Shown: positions 30,572-40,113 of the stretch, one piece after another
Layout of the letters: each line of letters starts with the position of its first letter
Numbering within the stretch: position 1 is the stretch's first letter
Source: Oharaeibacter diazotrophicus
GTDB taxonomy: Bacteria > Pseudomonadota > Alphaproteobacteria > Rhizobiales > Pleomorphomonadaceae
Length of the DNA stretch: 64,000 bases
Assembly (NCBI RefSeq): GCF_004362745.1
Contig: NZ_SNXY01000006.1
Location: 1,054,001 to 1,118,000 of the forward strand
Reading direction: 5' to 3'
Position numbers and translations under genes: made by a program
The notes under the pieces: generated by a model
The model's database searches: none
The model's input: only the letters and a program-made list of their open reading frames with translations
What the model was told of the DNA's origin: nothing

Positions 30572-31050
30572 CGCTCGACCAGCTTGCAGGTGTGGTGGTC
30601 GACCACGTTGGTGTCGGCGAGTTCGAGGTTGAAGAAGGCGCGTTCGCCGCCCTCGAACAGCGGGCCGGCGTGCCAGGTGCCGGTGTAGAGCATCACGGCG
30701 GTGTCGCCGGGGATGCGGAAGGCGCGGATGTCCTCGAGCGCCGGTTCGGCGCCGTCGACGTCGAGATCGCGCGGCGGCGCGACCGCGAGCCACCATTCGT
30801 GGCCGCCGGCCGACGCGAGCGACTGGGTCACGCGCCGGTGCCGGGTGATCTGGCGGACGACGAGCCCGCGGCCGGGAATCAGCATCGTGTAGAAGCGCGG
30901 CGTGCCCTGCGTCAGGTCGAGCTGCGCGTCGTGCGGGCCGAAGGGCACGCCGTCCTCCATCGGCGGGATCACGGTGCCGAAGGGCGCGAATCCCTCTGCG
31001 GTGAGCTCTTCGATCGGAAGGTCGCAGAGCGCGGGGCCGGTGGCGGTCAT
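30544..31050 (-). CDS. Ureidoglycolate lyase family protein (AllA-like)
   Basis: AllA splits ureidoglycolate to glyoxylate and urea at the end of purine/allantoin catabolism. The 168-residue length and motifs (FAPFGTVI near residue 21, the [10 protein letters not shown] segment, [22 protein letters not shown] with metal-site candidates) fit this cupin-like family. A TGAGGAT ribosome site precedes the ATG. It is the last gene of an operon with a flavin oxidoreductase and a polyamine-type importer and no other ureide genes, so the true substrate may be another ureido or keto compound. Confidence 0.8.
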   Translation of the reverse strand: MTATGPALCDLPIEELTAEGFAPFGTVIPPMEDGVPFGPHDAQLDLTQGTPRFYTMLIPGRGLVVRQITRHRRVTQSLASAGGHEWWLAVAPPRDLDVDGAEPALEDIRAFRIPGDTAVMLYTGTWHAGPLFEGGERAFFNLELADTNVVDHHTCKLVERYGVALALV

Positions 31051-31059
31051 ATGGGATCC

Positions 31060-32541
31060 TCAGGGGTTGGCGAAGCCGTCCTCGAAGTCGTCGGGGATCG
31101 GCAGGTCGTCGGCGCGGTAGGCGTGGAGGTCGGCGAGCACGGCCTCTTCGTGGTCGAGCAGCAGCCGGCGCGTCACGCCGCGCACCACCCGTGGCAGGGC
31201 GTGGCGGTGGCCGCTGATCGAGGTCGAGTGCGGGCCGTGGCTGACGGTGGAGAGCCCGTTGAAGGCGAACACCCGGCCGACCCAGCCGTCCTCCAGGCGC
31301 CTCGGCACAAAGCCGTAGCCCTCGTCGAGATAGGGCAGCGCGGACAGCCGGGCGTCGGCCTCTTCCGCCGGCGGCGCGAAGCGGTCGGACCACAGCGCGA
31401 CGCGGCTCGCGAGCGTGCGCAACTCCGGCCGGGCCGCGAGGTCGGTCACCGCACCGGTGGCGAGAATCAGGTGGTCGTAGACGAGCGGTCCCGCCGGCGT
31501 CTCGACGCGGATCGCGTCGCCGTCGAGGGCGACCGACGTCCAAGGCGTCGCCGGGCGCAGCCGGAAGCCGGGCGTCGCCAGCGCGGTGCGGAAGGCGGTG
31601 ACCGGCGGCGGCTGGTCGGCGGCGCGGAAGAAGCGGGCGATCCGCCAGCGCGTCAGGTCGGCGAGCGCGGGATAGTGCGTCATCATCCCCGCCGTCTCGA
31701 TGTGACGATGCGGGTTGGTGCGCGGTAGCCGAGCACGGCGGAAGCAGACCTCGGCCGAGGCCGCCCCGGCCCGGAGCGCCGCGATCGCGTTGTCGAAGGC
31801 CGAGGCGCCGTGTCCGAGCAGGCCGACGCGGCGGCCCTTCAGGCGCGCGAAGTCGATCGGGCCGTTGGAATGGTCGTAGCACTCCGGCGGCAGCGCCGCC
31901 GCGACGAAGTCGGGCACGCGCCAGGCGCCGGCGCCATCGAAGCCGGTGGCGATCACCACGGCGCGGGCGTGGCGGGTGACCGGCCGCCCCGCGACCAGCG
32001 TCTCGACGCGGACGAGATCGCCGGCGTCGGCGACGTCCATCACCAGCGTGCGGTGCTCGACCGGAAGCTCGAGCGTCTCGGCGTACCAGTCGAGATAGTC
32101 CTTCCAGTCGGTGCGCGGGATCCGCTCCAGCCGCGCCCAGGCGGCGACGCCGTAACGGGTCTCGAACCAGCGCCGCACCGACAGCGCGGGGATACCGAAC
32201 TCGGTGCCGACGGTGACCTTGGGCGTGCGCAGCTCGGCCATGCGGGCGTAGGTGCACCACGGCCCCTCCTCGCCCGGGCCGCCGCGGTCGAGCACGGCGA
32301 CCCGCGCCAGCCCCTCGCGCCGCAGGTGCGCCGCGATGACGAGCCCGGACTGGCCGGCGCCGACGACGATCACGTCGTCGACCGGCGAGCCGTCGGGGCC
32401 GGCGCGCGGGGCGAGCCAGGGCCGGTCCGGATAGGAGATCGCGGCAAGGTCCGCGCGGGCCTCGGCGGCGAGCGCCGCGAGTGCCGCAGCGGCGCCGGGC
32501 AGAGCGGCGGGGAAGGTCAGGGGCGACGTCGGCGCGGTCAC
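31060..32541 (-). CDS. FAD/NAD(P)-dependent oxidoreductase, FMO-like
   Basis: The 493-residue protein has an N-terminal FAD-binding GxGxxG (VIVVGAGQSGLVIAAHL, about residue 58) and a second dinucleotide fold (VGLLGHGASAFDNAIAAL). It also has an ATG-type third motif (LILATGAVTDL), the architecture of flavin monooxygenases and related amine oxidising enzymes. I cannot assign a substrate. The GTG start at 32541 overlaps the stop of the upstream permease (GTGA), so it is made together with the importer and probably acts on the imported compound. Confidence 0.82.
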   Translation of the reverse strand: MTAPTSPLTFPAALPGAAAALAALAAEARADLAAISYPDRPWLAPRAGPDGSPVDDVIVVGAGQSGLVIAAHLRREGLARVAVLDRGGPGEEGPWCTYARMAELRTPKVTVGTEFGIPALSVRRWFETRYGVAAWARLERIPRTDWKDYLDWYAETLELPVEHRTLVMDVADAGDLVRVETLVAGRPVTRHARAVVIATGFDGAGAWRVPDFVAAALPPECYDHSNGPIDFARLKGRRVGLLGHGASAFDNAIAALRAGAASAEVCFRRARLPRTNPHRHIETAGMMTHYPALADLTRWRIARFFRAADQPPPVTAFRTALATPGFRLRPATPWTSVALDGDAIRVETPAGPLVYDHLILATGAVTDLAARPELRTLASRVALWSDRFAPPAEEADARLSALPYLDEGYGFVPRRLEDGWVGRVFAFNGLSTVSHGPHSTSISGHRHALPRVVRGVTRRLLLDHEEAVLADLHAYRADDLPIPDDFEDGFANP

Positions 32542-33371
32542 GGGGCGGCCTCCATGGGAGCGGTCGCCGCGCGGGCGGCGGGAGCGGCGCGGCGGCGGCC
32601 GCGACGCCGGCGGTAGAGCTCGCTCGCCGCCACGATCGCCACCGTCAACGCCAGCACGGCGACCTGCATGGCGTTGAGGTCGGGGCGAAGTTCGCGGCGG
32701 AACTCGGAGGCGACCATCAGCGACAAGGGCTGGGTGCGGCCGGCGAGGAACATCGCGATGGTCAGGTCGGCGAGCGAGAGGATGACGCCGACCGAATAGG
32801 CGCCGGCGAGCGCGCCCTTGAGCTGCGGCAGCATCACCAGCCGGAAGCTCTGCCACGGCGTCGCGCCGAGGTCGCGGGCGGCCTCGTCGAGGCGCGGGTC
32901 GATCCGCACCAGGACGGAGGCTATCATCACGGTGGTGAAGGGCACCACGACGAGCGCCTGCGCCAAAACCAGCGCGACGGCGCCGCGCTCGAGGCCGACG
33001 CGGCTCATCACCATCGCCTGCGCGATCGAGAGCACCGACTTCGGCACCAGGAAGGGCAGCAGCACCAGCGCCGCGAAACCGAGCCGCCACTTCAGCCCCG
33101 GCGCGGTCAGCGCGAGCGCGGCGGCGAGGCCGACCGCCATGCCGATCAGCCCGACCGGCTGCGCCACCAGCGTCGAGGTGACGAAGCCGGCGTGGAAGGC
33201 GTCGTTGCCGGCGAGTTCACCGTACCATTTCAGCGTGAAGCCCGAGAGCGGGAAGGCCATCAGGTCGCTGTCGTTGAAGGAGAACACCGCCAGCACGACG
33301 ATCGGCAGATAGAGGAAGGTCGTGGCGACGACGAGCGTGGCGAGGCTGGCGCGGCCGATGCCGGAGTTCAT
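32538..33371 (-). CDS. ABC permease, PotC-type (second system)
   Basis: The 277-residue permease has six predicted helices, FTLKWYGEL near residue 46 and an EAA loop (DEAARDLGATPWQSFRLVMLPQLKG). GGGAGGA precedes the ATG. With the next permease, an ATPase and a binding protein it forms a second polyamine/opine-type importer. Its C-terminus is Arg/Ala-rich. Confidence 0.88.
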   Translation of the reverse strand: MNSGIGRASLATLVVATTFLYLPIVVLAVFSFNDSDLMAFPLSGFTLKWYGELAGNDAFHAGFVTSTLVAQPVGLIGMAVGLAAALALTAPGLKWRLGFAALVLLPFLVPKSVLSIAQAMVMSRVGLERGAVALVLAQALVVVPFTTVMIASVLVRIDPRLDEAARDLGATPWQSFRLVMLPQLKGALAGAYSVGVILSLADLTIAMFLAGRTQPLSLMVASEFRRELRPDLNAMQVAVLALTVAIVAASELYRRRRGRRRAAPAARAATAPMEAAP

Positions 33372-33382
33372 GGCGTCCTCCC

Positions 33383-34264
33383 TCAGCGCGTCGTACGCGC
33401 CAGCACGGCGCGGGCGCCGTCGAGGCGCATCAGGGCGAAGGCGAGGCCGGCGGCACCCGCGAACAGGGCCGCGAGCAGGCCGAGCGCCAGGGCGGAGGCC
33501 ATCGGCCAGTCGAAGGCGGTGCCGAACAGGGTGTCGATCATCGCCATCGCGGTCTGGCCCGAGGTGCCGCCGAGCAGGCTCGGCGTCAGCATCTCGCCGG
33601 CGGCGAGCGCGAACACAGCGAAGACGCCGGCGGCGAGGCCGGGGGTCGTCAGCGGCAGCGTCACCTTGACGAAAGCCTGGAACGGGCGGGCGCCGAGGTC
33701 GCGGGCGGCCTCGATCAGCCGGCGGTCGACCATCTCGACCGAGACCCAGATCGCCAGCACCATGAAGGGCAGGTTGTTGTAGGTCAGCACCAGCGCGGTG
33801 GTGAAGGGCGTGAACAGGAGCCATTTCACCGGCTCGGCGGCGAGACCCAGCCCCTCCAGCACCGCGTTGACCAGCCCCTCCGAGCCGAGCACGATCCGCC
33901 ACGCGTAGATGCGCACGATCTCGCCGGTGTAGAGCGGCGTAAGCAGCACGACGACGCCGACGCCCTTCCACGACGCCGGCACCCCGGCGAGCGCCAGCGC
34001 CACCGGATAGCCGGCGAGCGCGGTGAACACCGCCGCCGCGACACCCGACAGCACCGCCTTGCCGATCAGCCACCAGTAGCTCGCGGTGGTCGCGAGTTCG
34101 TACCACGCCCGACCGGAGAAGGCCGGCAGCAGCTCGAAATCCTCGACGACGAAGAAGGAGAACACCACCAGCACCGCCAGCGGTACCACGCAGCCGGCGA
34201 CCAGAACCGCCGCGACCGGCAGCGCCAGATGACGGCGTCCGAGCGGGATCGCCGGCATCCTCAT
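33383..34264 (-). CDS. ABC permease, PotB-type (second system)
   Basis: The 293-residue permease has six helices and an EAA loop (EAARDLGARPFQAFVKVTLPLTTPG). Its start overlaps the stop of the ATPase gene (ATGA), showing tight coupling. It pairs with the PotC-type permease that follows 11 bases later. Confidence 0.88.
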   Translation of the reverse strand: MRMPAIPLGRRHLALPVAAVLVAGCVVPLAVLVVFSFFVVEDFELLPAFSGRAWYELATTASYWWLIGKAVLSGVAAAVFTALAGYPVALALAGVPASWKGVGVVVLLTPLYTGEIVRIYAWRIVLGSEGLVNAVLEGLGLAAEPVKWLLFTPFTTALVLTYNNLPFMVLAIWVSVEMVDRRLIEAARDLGARPFQAFVKVTLPLTTPGLAAGVFAVFALAAGEMLTPSLLGGTSGQTAMAMIDTLFGTAFDWPMASALALGLLAALFAGAAGLAFALMRLDGARAVLARTTR

Positions 34265-35367
34265 GACGCCGGCCTCGTCACGAAGCAGCGGCCGGGCACG
34301 AGCGCCAGCGCGACGGCGTCGCCGGGCGCGGGGACGCCGTCGCCGGCATAGGCGAGGCGGACGCCGTTGGCGCGGACCTCCACCAGCGTGCGGTCGCCCT
34401 GGTAGACGACGTGGGCGACCTCGCCGGCGATCGCGCCGCCGGGCGTCGGCGCAACCGCCTCGGGGCGGACCACCAGAACCGCTTCGTCGCCGACGGCAAG
34501 GCCGTCGGCCGCCTCGGTCTCGACGGTGCCGAGCGGCGTCTCGAGCGCCGCGCGGCCCGGCGCCGCGGCGAGTACCCGGCCCGGCACCAGCGTGGCGCCG
34601 CCGATGAAGTCGGCGACGAAGGCGTCGGCGGGGCGGGCGTAGACGGTACGCGGGTCGGCCTTCTGGGCGATCCGGCCGCGGTTCATCACCACCAGCACGT
34701 CGGACAGCGCGAAGGCTTCCTCCTGGTCGTGGGTGACGTAGACGAAGGCGATGCCGAGCCGGCGCTGCAGGTCCTTGAGCTCGATCTGGAGATGGGCGCG
34801 CATCTTGCGGTCGAGCGCCGACAGCGGTTCGTCGAGCAGCAGCAGCCGCGGCTCGGCGACGATGGCGCGGGCGACCGCCACGCGCTGCTGCTGGCCGCCG
34901 GAGAGCTGGTGCGGGTGGCGGGCGCCGAATTCGCCCATGTGGACGGCGTCGAGCGCGCGGGCGACGCGCTGCTCGAGGTTCGGCACCTGGCCGCGCAGCC
35001 GCAGCGAGAAGGCGACGTTCTCGAACACCGTCAGGTGCGGGAACAGCGCGTAGGACTGGAACACCGTGTTGACCGGCCGCCGCTCCGGCGGCACGCCGGC
35101 GAGCGACTGGCCGTCGAGGGTCAGCGAGCCGGCGTCGGGCGTCTCGAAGCCGGCGATCATCCGGAGGATCGTGGTCTTGCCGCAGCCCGACGGTCCCAGC
35201 AGCGTCACGAAGGCGCGCTCGGGGATGTCGAGGTCGACGCCGGCGACGGCGAGCGCGCGGCCGTAGCTCTTTACGAGGCCGCGGCCGGAGAGCAGCGGCG
35301 GCGTCGCGGCCGGGTCGGTCCGGCGGGGGATCGGATCGGGAAGCGTCGCACCGGCGCCAGTCGCCAT
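34261..35367 (-). CDS. ABC importer ATPase, PotA-type (second system)
   Basis: The 368-residue ATPase carries Walker [34 protein letters not shown] and VTHDQEEA plus a C-terminal TOBE domain. The ATG at 35367 is chosen because the conserved ABC fold begins shortly after; in-frame codons upstream are Pro/Arg-rich and unrelated. A gap of 147 bases separates it from the binding-protein gene, with no evident terminator. Confidence 0.9.
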   Translation of the reverse strand: MATGAGATLPDPIPRRTDPAATPPLLSGRGLVKSYGRALAVAGVDLDIPERAFVTLLGPSGCGKTTILRMIAGFETPDAGSLTLDGQSLAGVPPERRPVNTVFQSYALFPHLTVFENVAFSLRLRGQVPNLEQRVARALDAVHMGEFGARHPHQLSGGQQQRVAVARAIVAEPRLLLLDEPLSALDRKMRAHLQIELKDLQRRLGIAFVYVTHDQEEAFALSDVLVVMNRGRIAQKADPRTVYARPADAFVADFIGGATLVPGRVLAAAPGRAALETPLGTVETEAADGLAVGDEAVLVVRPEAVAPTPGGAIAGEVAHVVYQGDRTLVEVRANGVRLAYAGDGVPAPGDAVALALVPGRCFVTRPAS

Positions 35368-35514
35368 CGGAAGGCCGTTCTCGCTCGTCGGGGGCCGGCG
35401 GGGCGCGCGGCCCCTGCCCGGCGGAACGCGGGGTGCCGACGCCCGTCCGCAAGGGGCGGGCGGCGGGCGGACCGGACGGGGTGGCACGGTCGCCACCCCG
35501 ACGCGGCCCGAGGA

Positions 35515-36597
35515 TCAGGCCGCCTTGACCTCGGCCCAGACCTTCAGCCACTCGGAGTAGTTCGGCGGCGCCACCGGCCACATGAACGACTGCATCACCG
35601 AGAGGTCGTCGATGAAGATCGCCTCCTGCTTCTCCTTGGTGAGTTTGTCGCGGACGATGCCGGACGTGGTGGCGTAGTTGCCGATCTCGGCGATCGCGGA
35701 GGCGTAGTCGGCGCCGAGCAGGTAGTTGCCGAAAGCGTAGGCGAGTTCGAGCTTGTCGTCGGCGAGGCCGGCCGGGATGCCGAAGCAGTCGCACCAGCCC
35801 ATGATGCCCGCCTTCGGCTTGGCCATGGCGACCTTCATCTTGTCCTTCAGCGCGTCGTAGGGCACGCGCCAGGAGAAGGCGCAGGTGACCTCGCCGGTGG
35901 CGAACAGGTTGGTGAGGTCGCCGATGGTCTGCCAATAGGTCCGGAGCAGCGGCTTCTGGGCGATCAGCGCCTTCTTGCACTCGGCGAGTTCGTCCGCCGA
36001 GAGCGTGAAGGCCTTCTCGCGGGGGATGCCGATGTGCAGCGCCGCGATCGCGATCGACTCCAGGGCGTAGTCGCGCATGGCGAGCTGGCCCTTGTACTTC
36101 GGGTCGAACAGGGTCGAGTAGGTCGGCTCCTCCGAGAGCACGTCGGTGCGCCAGACCAGGGGATTGAGGCCCCAGAGATAGGGGATGGCGAAGGTGTTGC
36201 CGGCCTCGTCCTTGACCTTGTCGGTGGACTTGAACACGTCGTACATGCCGGCGATGTTCGGCATCTTGGCGAGGTCGAGTTGCTTCAGCACCCCGCCCTT
36301 GATGTAGCGCCACGAGCCGTTCAGCGACGGGTTGACGATGTCCCAGTCGGAGGCGGTGCCGGTCTTGAGCGCGGCGAACTGGGCGTCCTCGCTGTTGAGA
36401 TAGGACAGCTTCACCTTGGCGCCGGTCTGCTTCTCGAACGGGGCGACGTATTCCAGGTGGCCGTTGGAATCCCAGGTCGCCCATACCAGTTCGGTCGGCG
36501 CGGCGAAGGCGGCGCGGCCGCTGCCGAGCACCGTCAGGCCCGCACCGGCCGCCATGCCCGCCAGCACGCGGCGCCGATTCATCGATCCCATCGTCAT
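35515..36597 (-). CDS. Periplasmic binding protein, polyamine/opine type (second system)
   Basis: The 360-residue protein has a signal peptide with a twin-arginine motif (NRRRVLAGMAAGAG), so export may be by Tat. The mature part (ELVWATWDSNGHLEYVAPFEKQTGAKVKLSY, split) matches the PotD-like extracellular binders but differs from the PotD at 27.8 kb, suggesting another ligand. It is the first gene of the operon (binder, ATPase, two permeases, flavin oxidoreductase, AllA-like) and divergent from the deaminase gene. Confidence 0.87.
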   Translation of the reverse strand: MTMGSMNRRRVLAGMAAGAGLTVLGSGRAAFAAPTELVWATWDSNGHLEYVAPFEKQTGAKVKLSYLNSEDAQFAALKTGTASDWDIVNPSLNGSWRYIKGGVLKQLDLAKMPNIAGMYDVFKSTDKVKDEAGNTFAIPYLWGLNPLVWRTDVLSEEPTYSTLFDPKYKGQLAMRDYALESIAIAALHIGIPREKAFTLSADELAECKKALIAQKPLLRTYWQTIGDLTNLFATGEVTCAFSWRVPYDALKDKMKVAMAKPKAGIMGWCDCFGIPAGLADDKLELAYAFGNYLLGADYASAIAEIGNYATTSGIVRDKLTKEKQEAIFIDDLSVMQSFMWPVAPPNYSEWLKVWAEVKAA

Positions 36598-36818
36598 CTG
36601 CGGTCCCCTCGCGGTTCGTTCCGGTGGAGGGATCATCCGCCCAAGACGCGGGCATGCCCATAAAGGCAGCGTAATACTCCTCATAGGGCGGAACCGTACC
36701 GGCCGGGCCGCGGCGCATTTCCGGCCGCGCCGTCGCTCCGTTGCCCGGGTCGTCGCCTTGACCGGAACAGGCGTGGCGCCGCACCATCGCGACGACGCAC
36801 CCCGCCGGAGACGCCGCC

Positions 36819-37307
36819 ATGGCACCGCCCGACCTCGACCACGCCCGCTATCTCCGCCTCGCCTTCGCGGTCGCAGAGCGTGCGGCGGTGGACGGCGGCC
36901 ATCCGTTCGGCTGCATCCTGGTCGGCGGCGACGGCAGCGTGCTGATGGAGCAGGGCAACGCCTACCACCCGCACCACGACATGACCGGCCACGCCGAACG
37001 CGTGATCGCGACCCGCGCCTCGCAGGCCCATCGCCCCGCCGAACTCGCCGACGCCACGGTCTACACCTCGGCCGAACCCTGCGCGATGTGCGCCGGCGCG
37101 ATCTACTGGGCCGGCATCGGCCGCGTCGTCTACGGCCTGTCGGAGCACCGCCTCGGCACCATCACCGGCGACCACCCGGAGAACCCGACGCTCGACCTGC
37201 CCTGCCGCACCGTCTTCGCGGCCGGCCGTCGCCCGGTCGAGGTGATCGGCCCCATGCTCGAGGACGAAGCCGCCGCCCCGCACGAACGCTTCTGGGCGGC
37301 GCGGTAA
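36819..37307 (+). CDS. Nucleoside/nucleobase deaminase (CDA fold)
   Basis: The 162-residue protein has the zinc deaminase signature: H-A-E (GHAERV, residues 58-60) and P-C-x-x-C (EPCAMCAGAIYW, Cys88 and Cys91). The sequence resembles guanine deaminase and TadA relatives. The product lacks the TadA tRNA-binding features that I can recognise and is likely a free-base deaminase. It is divergent from the transporter operon carrying AllA, consistent with a nitrogen-salvage role, which is inference. Confidence 0.87.
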   Translation: MAPPDLDHARYLRLAFAVAERAAVDGGHPFGCILVGGDGSVLMEQGNAYHPHHDMTGHAERVIATRASQAHRPAELADATVYTSAEPCAMCAGAIYWAGIGRVVYGLSEHRLGTITGDHPENPTLDLPCRTVFAAGRRPVEVIGPMLEDEAAAPHERFWAAR

Positions 37308-37358
37308 AGGAGGTGCAACAAATGTGAAGATGGGACCGGTGCACTCATTCGACGGCGT

Positions 37359-38711
37359 TCACTCGATGACGCCGGCCTTCTTCGCAGCGATCGCCTTCGC
37401 GGAGATCAACTGGTTGCGATCACTCGTCCACGCTTCCTGGTACAGCTTCCGCACCACGTCGAGCCACCGCACGTCGCCGTCCTCACCGACATCCTCGAGA
37501 CCGCCGGCAACTCTATAGTGGTACCGCGTCGTCGACGCGACGCGGGCAAATTTTCGCGCCTTCAGAGCAGCTTCGTCGCTGTGGTCGTCGGAATCGCAGC
37601 CACCGGATGCGGGCGGAAGTTGCTTCGGGCGGCGCGCAGTCGTGATCGTGACACCGTCGCGGAACAGGAAACAGTAGTTGCCGTCGCCGGCAGGCTCCGG
37701 AATATAGCCCGAGACGGGAAAGACCCCCATGCTGGAGGCGGTTTGGATCTCCTTGACGAGATAGTCGACACACGCCACGCCCTTCTTGGCGCCAGCATCA
37801 CGGCAAGCCGTAGCGATCCACCGGGCGAGCTTGGTCTTGTCTGGATTGAGCATATGCGTCGACACGATCGCACCGACGTCACTGTAGCGGCAGAGCGTGA
37901 CCGGAAACCCCTCCCATCCCGGGCGGTCCGTCTCCGGCGCATCGCAGGAACCATTCCAGGGTTTCACCTTGGCCAGGGCGTGCTCGAGGAGAGCGTCGGC
38001 GGCACCGGACGCGGCCGGCACGACCGTCGCGACGGCCGGTGCGACCGTGGGTCGGGCGGCGGTCGGGTCGTTCCGATGCAGCAGCGACGCAAGTCGGAAC
38101 AGGTTGCGCTCGGCGGAGAGTGCGTCGGACGGTCGAACCGGGTCGTTCATCACTCTGGTCACGCTCCGAACATACGCCTCCGGCCGCCAGTTGTAGGGAT
38201 TGGCGATCCGCTCCAGCCAGAGCCGGGTAGCTTCGGTCGGGTCCGCGCCGGCGGCCACGGTCCTTCGATAGGCGCGCGATGCTTCGTGATAGTAGTCAAG
38301 CGTCGATAGCTTCATTGCGACGAAATCGACCGATTCCTCCAGACTGTCGAAGACGACGTATTTGTTGTTGATATCCTCGGGAGGCTGGCACGAAAGAACA
38401 TAGGCGGCCCGCCCGCCGGCCGAGCGATCCGAATAGTATTTCCACCCGAAATAATTCTTCGCCTCCAGCGCCGTCCTGGTCCAGCCGTAGCCGGACTCGA
38501 CGATCGCCATTGCGGCGATAGCAGGCGCGGGCACGCCGTATTTCTTTTCCGCCGCGACGGCGGCGGCGCCGGCAGCGGCGACGAAGTCAGCCTTTTCTTG
38601 GTCGCTTGGATGACCCGGCCGCGGATCGTAGCAGCCCCACTCCTGTGCCGCCGATGGTGAGGCGGCCAACCATGCGATGAAGACGATCAGAGCTGGCAAT
38701 ATCGGTCGCAT
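37359..38711 (-). CDS. Secreted glucosaminidase-like protein
   Basis: The 450-residue product has a signal peptide (MRPILPALIVFIAWLAASPSAA, split near residue 22) and a glucosaminidase/FlgJ-like domain. AIAAMAIVESGYGWTRTALEAKNYFGWKYY places the catalytic Glu in VESGYG. The C-terminal half (from about residue 230) has several Cys and no family I recognise. GGGGAGG precedes the ATG. The gene is clearly less GC-rich than the surroundings, hinting at transfer. It probably cuts peptidoglycan; no flagellar or secretion neighbours explain its role. Confidence 0.75.
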   Translation of the reverse strand: MRPILPALIVFIAWLAASPSAAQEWGCYDPRPGHPSDQEKADFVAAAGAAAVAAEKKYGVPAPAIAAMAIVESGYGWTRTALEAKNYFGWKYYSDRSAGGRAAYVLSCQPPEDINNKYVVFDSLEESVDFVAMKLSTLDYYHEASRAYRRTVAAGADPTEATRLWLERIANPYNWRPEAYVRSVTRVMNDPVRPSDALSAERNLFRLASLLHRNDPTAARPTVAPAVATVVPAASGAADALLEHALAKVKPWNGSCDAPETDRPGWEGFPVTLCRYSDVGAIVSTHMLNPDKTKLARWIATACRDAGAKKGVACVDYLVKEIQTASSMGVFPVSGYIPEPAGDGNYCFLFRDGVTITTARRPKQLPPASGGCDSDDHSDEAALKARKFARVASTTRYHYRVAGGLEDVGEDGDVRWLDVVRKLYQEAWTSDRNQLISAKAIAAKKAGVIE

Positions 38712-38745
38712 CGCTTCCGCCTCCCCGGACGACAAACCGATGAGG

Positions 38746-38774
38746 ATGCTAAGAGGCTCGCTGCCCGCATGCAA
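38746..38774 (-). promoter_or_regulatory. Candidate promoter of the glucosaminidase-like gene
   Basis: On the minus strand TTGCAT (38774-38769) and TAGCAT (38751-38746) are exactly 17 bases apart, 35 bases before the start codon. Both hexamers are fair sigma70 matches. The 238-base gap from 38712 to 38949 shows no other feature; its lower GC content continues from the gene. Confidence 0.4.
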
Positions 38775-38949
38775 CTTACAAATGAAGATTGGTCATCGCA
38801 GTCTTTCGCTACGTCGCACTCTGCCACCACCCTTGCGGGACAGCGCCAGAGCCATCTCAAGGTTGAGTACAATAGACAGAAACACCCGATTGGATCTGGA
38901 TTGCCGGACGGCGCGGAAACATGAAACGACTTGCTCGGCGCGACGCGCC

Positions 38950-39927
38950 CTACTCCGCCGCGTCGAGCACCGCGCCGCCGCCGATCTCGGCGAGTTCGTG
39001 GACGCGCAAATCCGCGGCGATTTCCTTGACGAGTTGACGCAGCCAGCCGTGCGCGGGCGAGTGGTGCTTGCACTCGTGCCAGAGCAGGTAGAACTCCATC
39101 CGTCCGAGTTCGGCCGGGGCGTCGAGGAGACGGAAGTCGCCGCCGCGGGCGATCTGTTCGGCGAAGGGCGCGCCGGTGGTGAAGACGAGGTCGGAACCGG
39201 CCAGCACCTGCGGCACCATCGCGAATTCCGGGATCGACACCGCGATGCGCCGGCGCAGCCCGAGTTCGAGCAGGCGGCCGTCGATCGGGCTGAGGTTCAG
39301 CACCTCGCCCGAGGTCGGCGACAGGTGGCTCTCGGCGAGATAGCGCGCGAGCGCCAGCGGGCCGCGCTCGCGGGCGAGCGGGTGGCCGGCGGCGACGACG
39401 CAGCGGATCGGCGTCGTCAACAGCGGAACGGTGCGCAACTGTTCCGGCGGGTTCGGCCAGTTGCCGATCACGAGGTCGATCGAGCCGTCGGCGAGGTGGC
39501 CCATCATCTCGCCGTGGGGGAGCATCGGCACCGCCTCGACCGTGGCGTGCGGCGCCTCGCGGGCAAGTGCCCGGAAAATGCGCGGCAGGAAGACCGCCCC
39601 GAGGCAGTTGGCGGCGACGAGGCGGAAGCGCCGGTCCGAGCGCGACGGGTCGAAGCGCGGCGGCGGCGCGAGATGGCTGTCGATGTCGGCGAGCAGACGG
39701 CGCACGGTGTCGCGCAGCTCGAGGCCGCGCTCGGTCGGCACCAAGTTGGCGCCGGCGCGCACCAGGATCGGGTCGCCGATCAGCTCGCGCAGCCGCTTCA
39801 GCGCGAGGCTGACGGTGGGCTGGGTCTGGCCGAGGATCTCGGCCGTGCGCGACACGCTGCACTCGGTGACGAGCAGCAGCAGCGTGCGCATCAGGCGGAC
39901 GTCGAGGGCGCCGTTGACGGTCTGCAC
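38950..39927 (-). CDS. LysR-type transcriptional regulator
   Basis: The 325-residue regulator has the N-terminal winged helix (LLLVTECSVSRTAEILGQTQPTVSLALKRLRELIGDPILVR, split across residues 15-60) and a periplasmic-binding-fold effector domain. The GTG at 39927 is preferred because GGAGGGAAGGA lies just ahead; in-frame codons upstream have no similarity. It is divergent from the TMADH-type flavoprotein gene 186 bases away, the classic LysR layout, so it probably controls the 40-43 kb genes in response to the substrate. Confidence 0.9.
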   Translation of the reverse strand: MQTVNGALDVRLMRTLLLLVTECSVSRTAEILGQTQPTVSLALKRLRELIGDPILVRAGANLVPTERGLELRDTVRRLLADIDSHLAPPPRFDPSRSDRRFRLVAANCLGAVFLPRIFRALAREAPHATVEAVPMLPHGEMMGHLADGSIDLVIGNWPNPPEQLRTVPLLTTPIRCVVAAGHPLARERGPLALARYLAESHLSPTSGEVLNLSPIDGRLLELGLRRRIAVSIPEFAMVPQVLAGSDLVFTTGAPFAEQIARGGDFRLLDAPAELGRMEFYLLWHECKHHSPAHGWLRQLVKEIAADLRVHELAEIGGGAVLDAAE

Positions 39928-40113
39928 GGGCGATCCTTCCCTCCGGGGCCGAAAGCCGGTTGCCGTCGCCCGCTTCGCAGGATCCGTGCCAGATGGGCCC
40001 GCACCGGCTGCATCGCCCGCGCCGAAGCCCTTCATCGGCAAAAGCGAATTGGCGGGTGCGCCGGCGGCTCCCTACTCTCGGCGGCACCGACCGGAGAGGA
40101 GAGCTTCGCCGCC

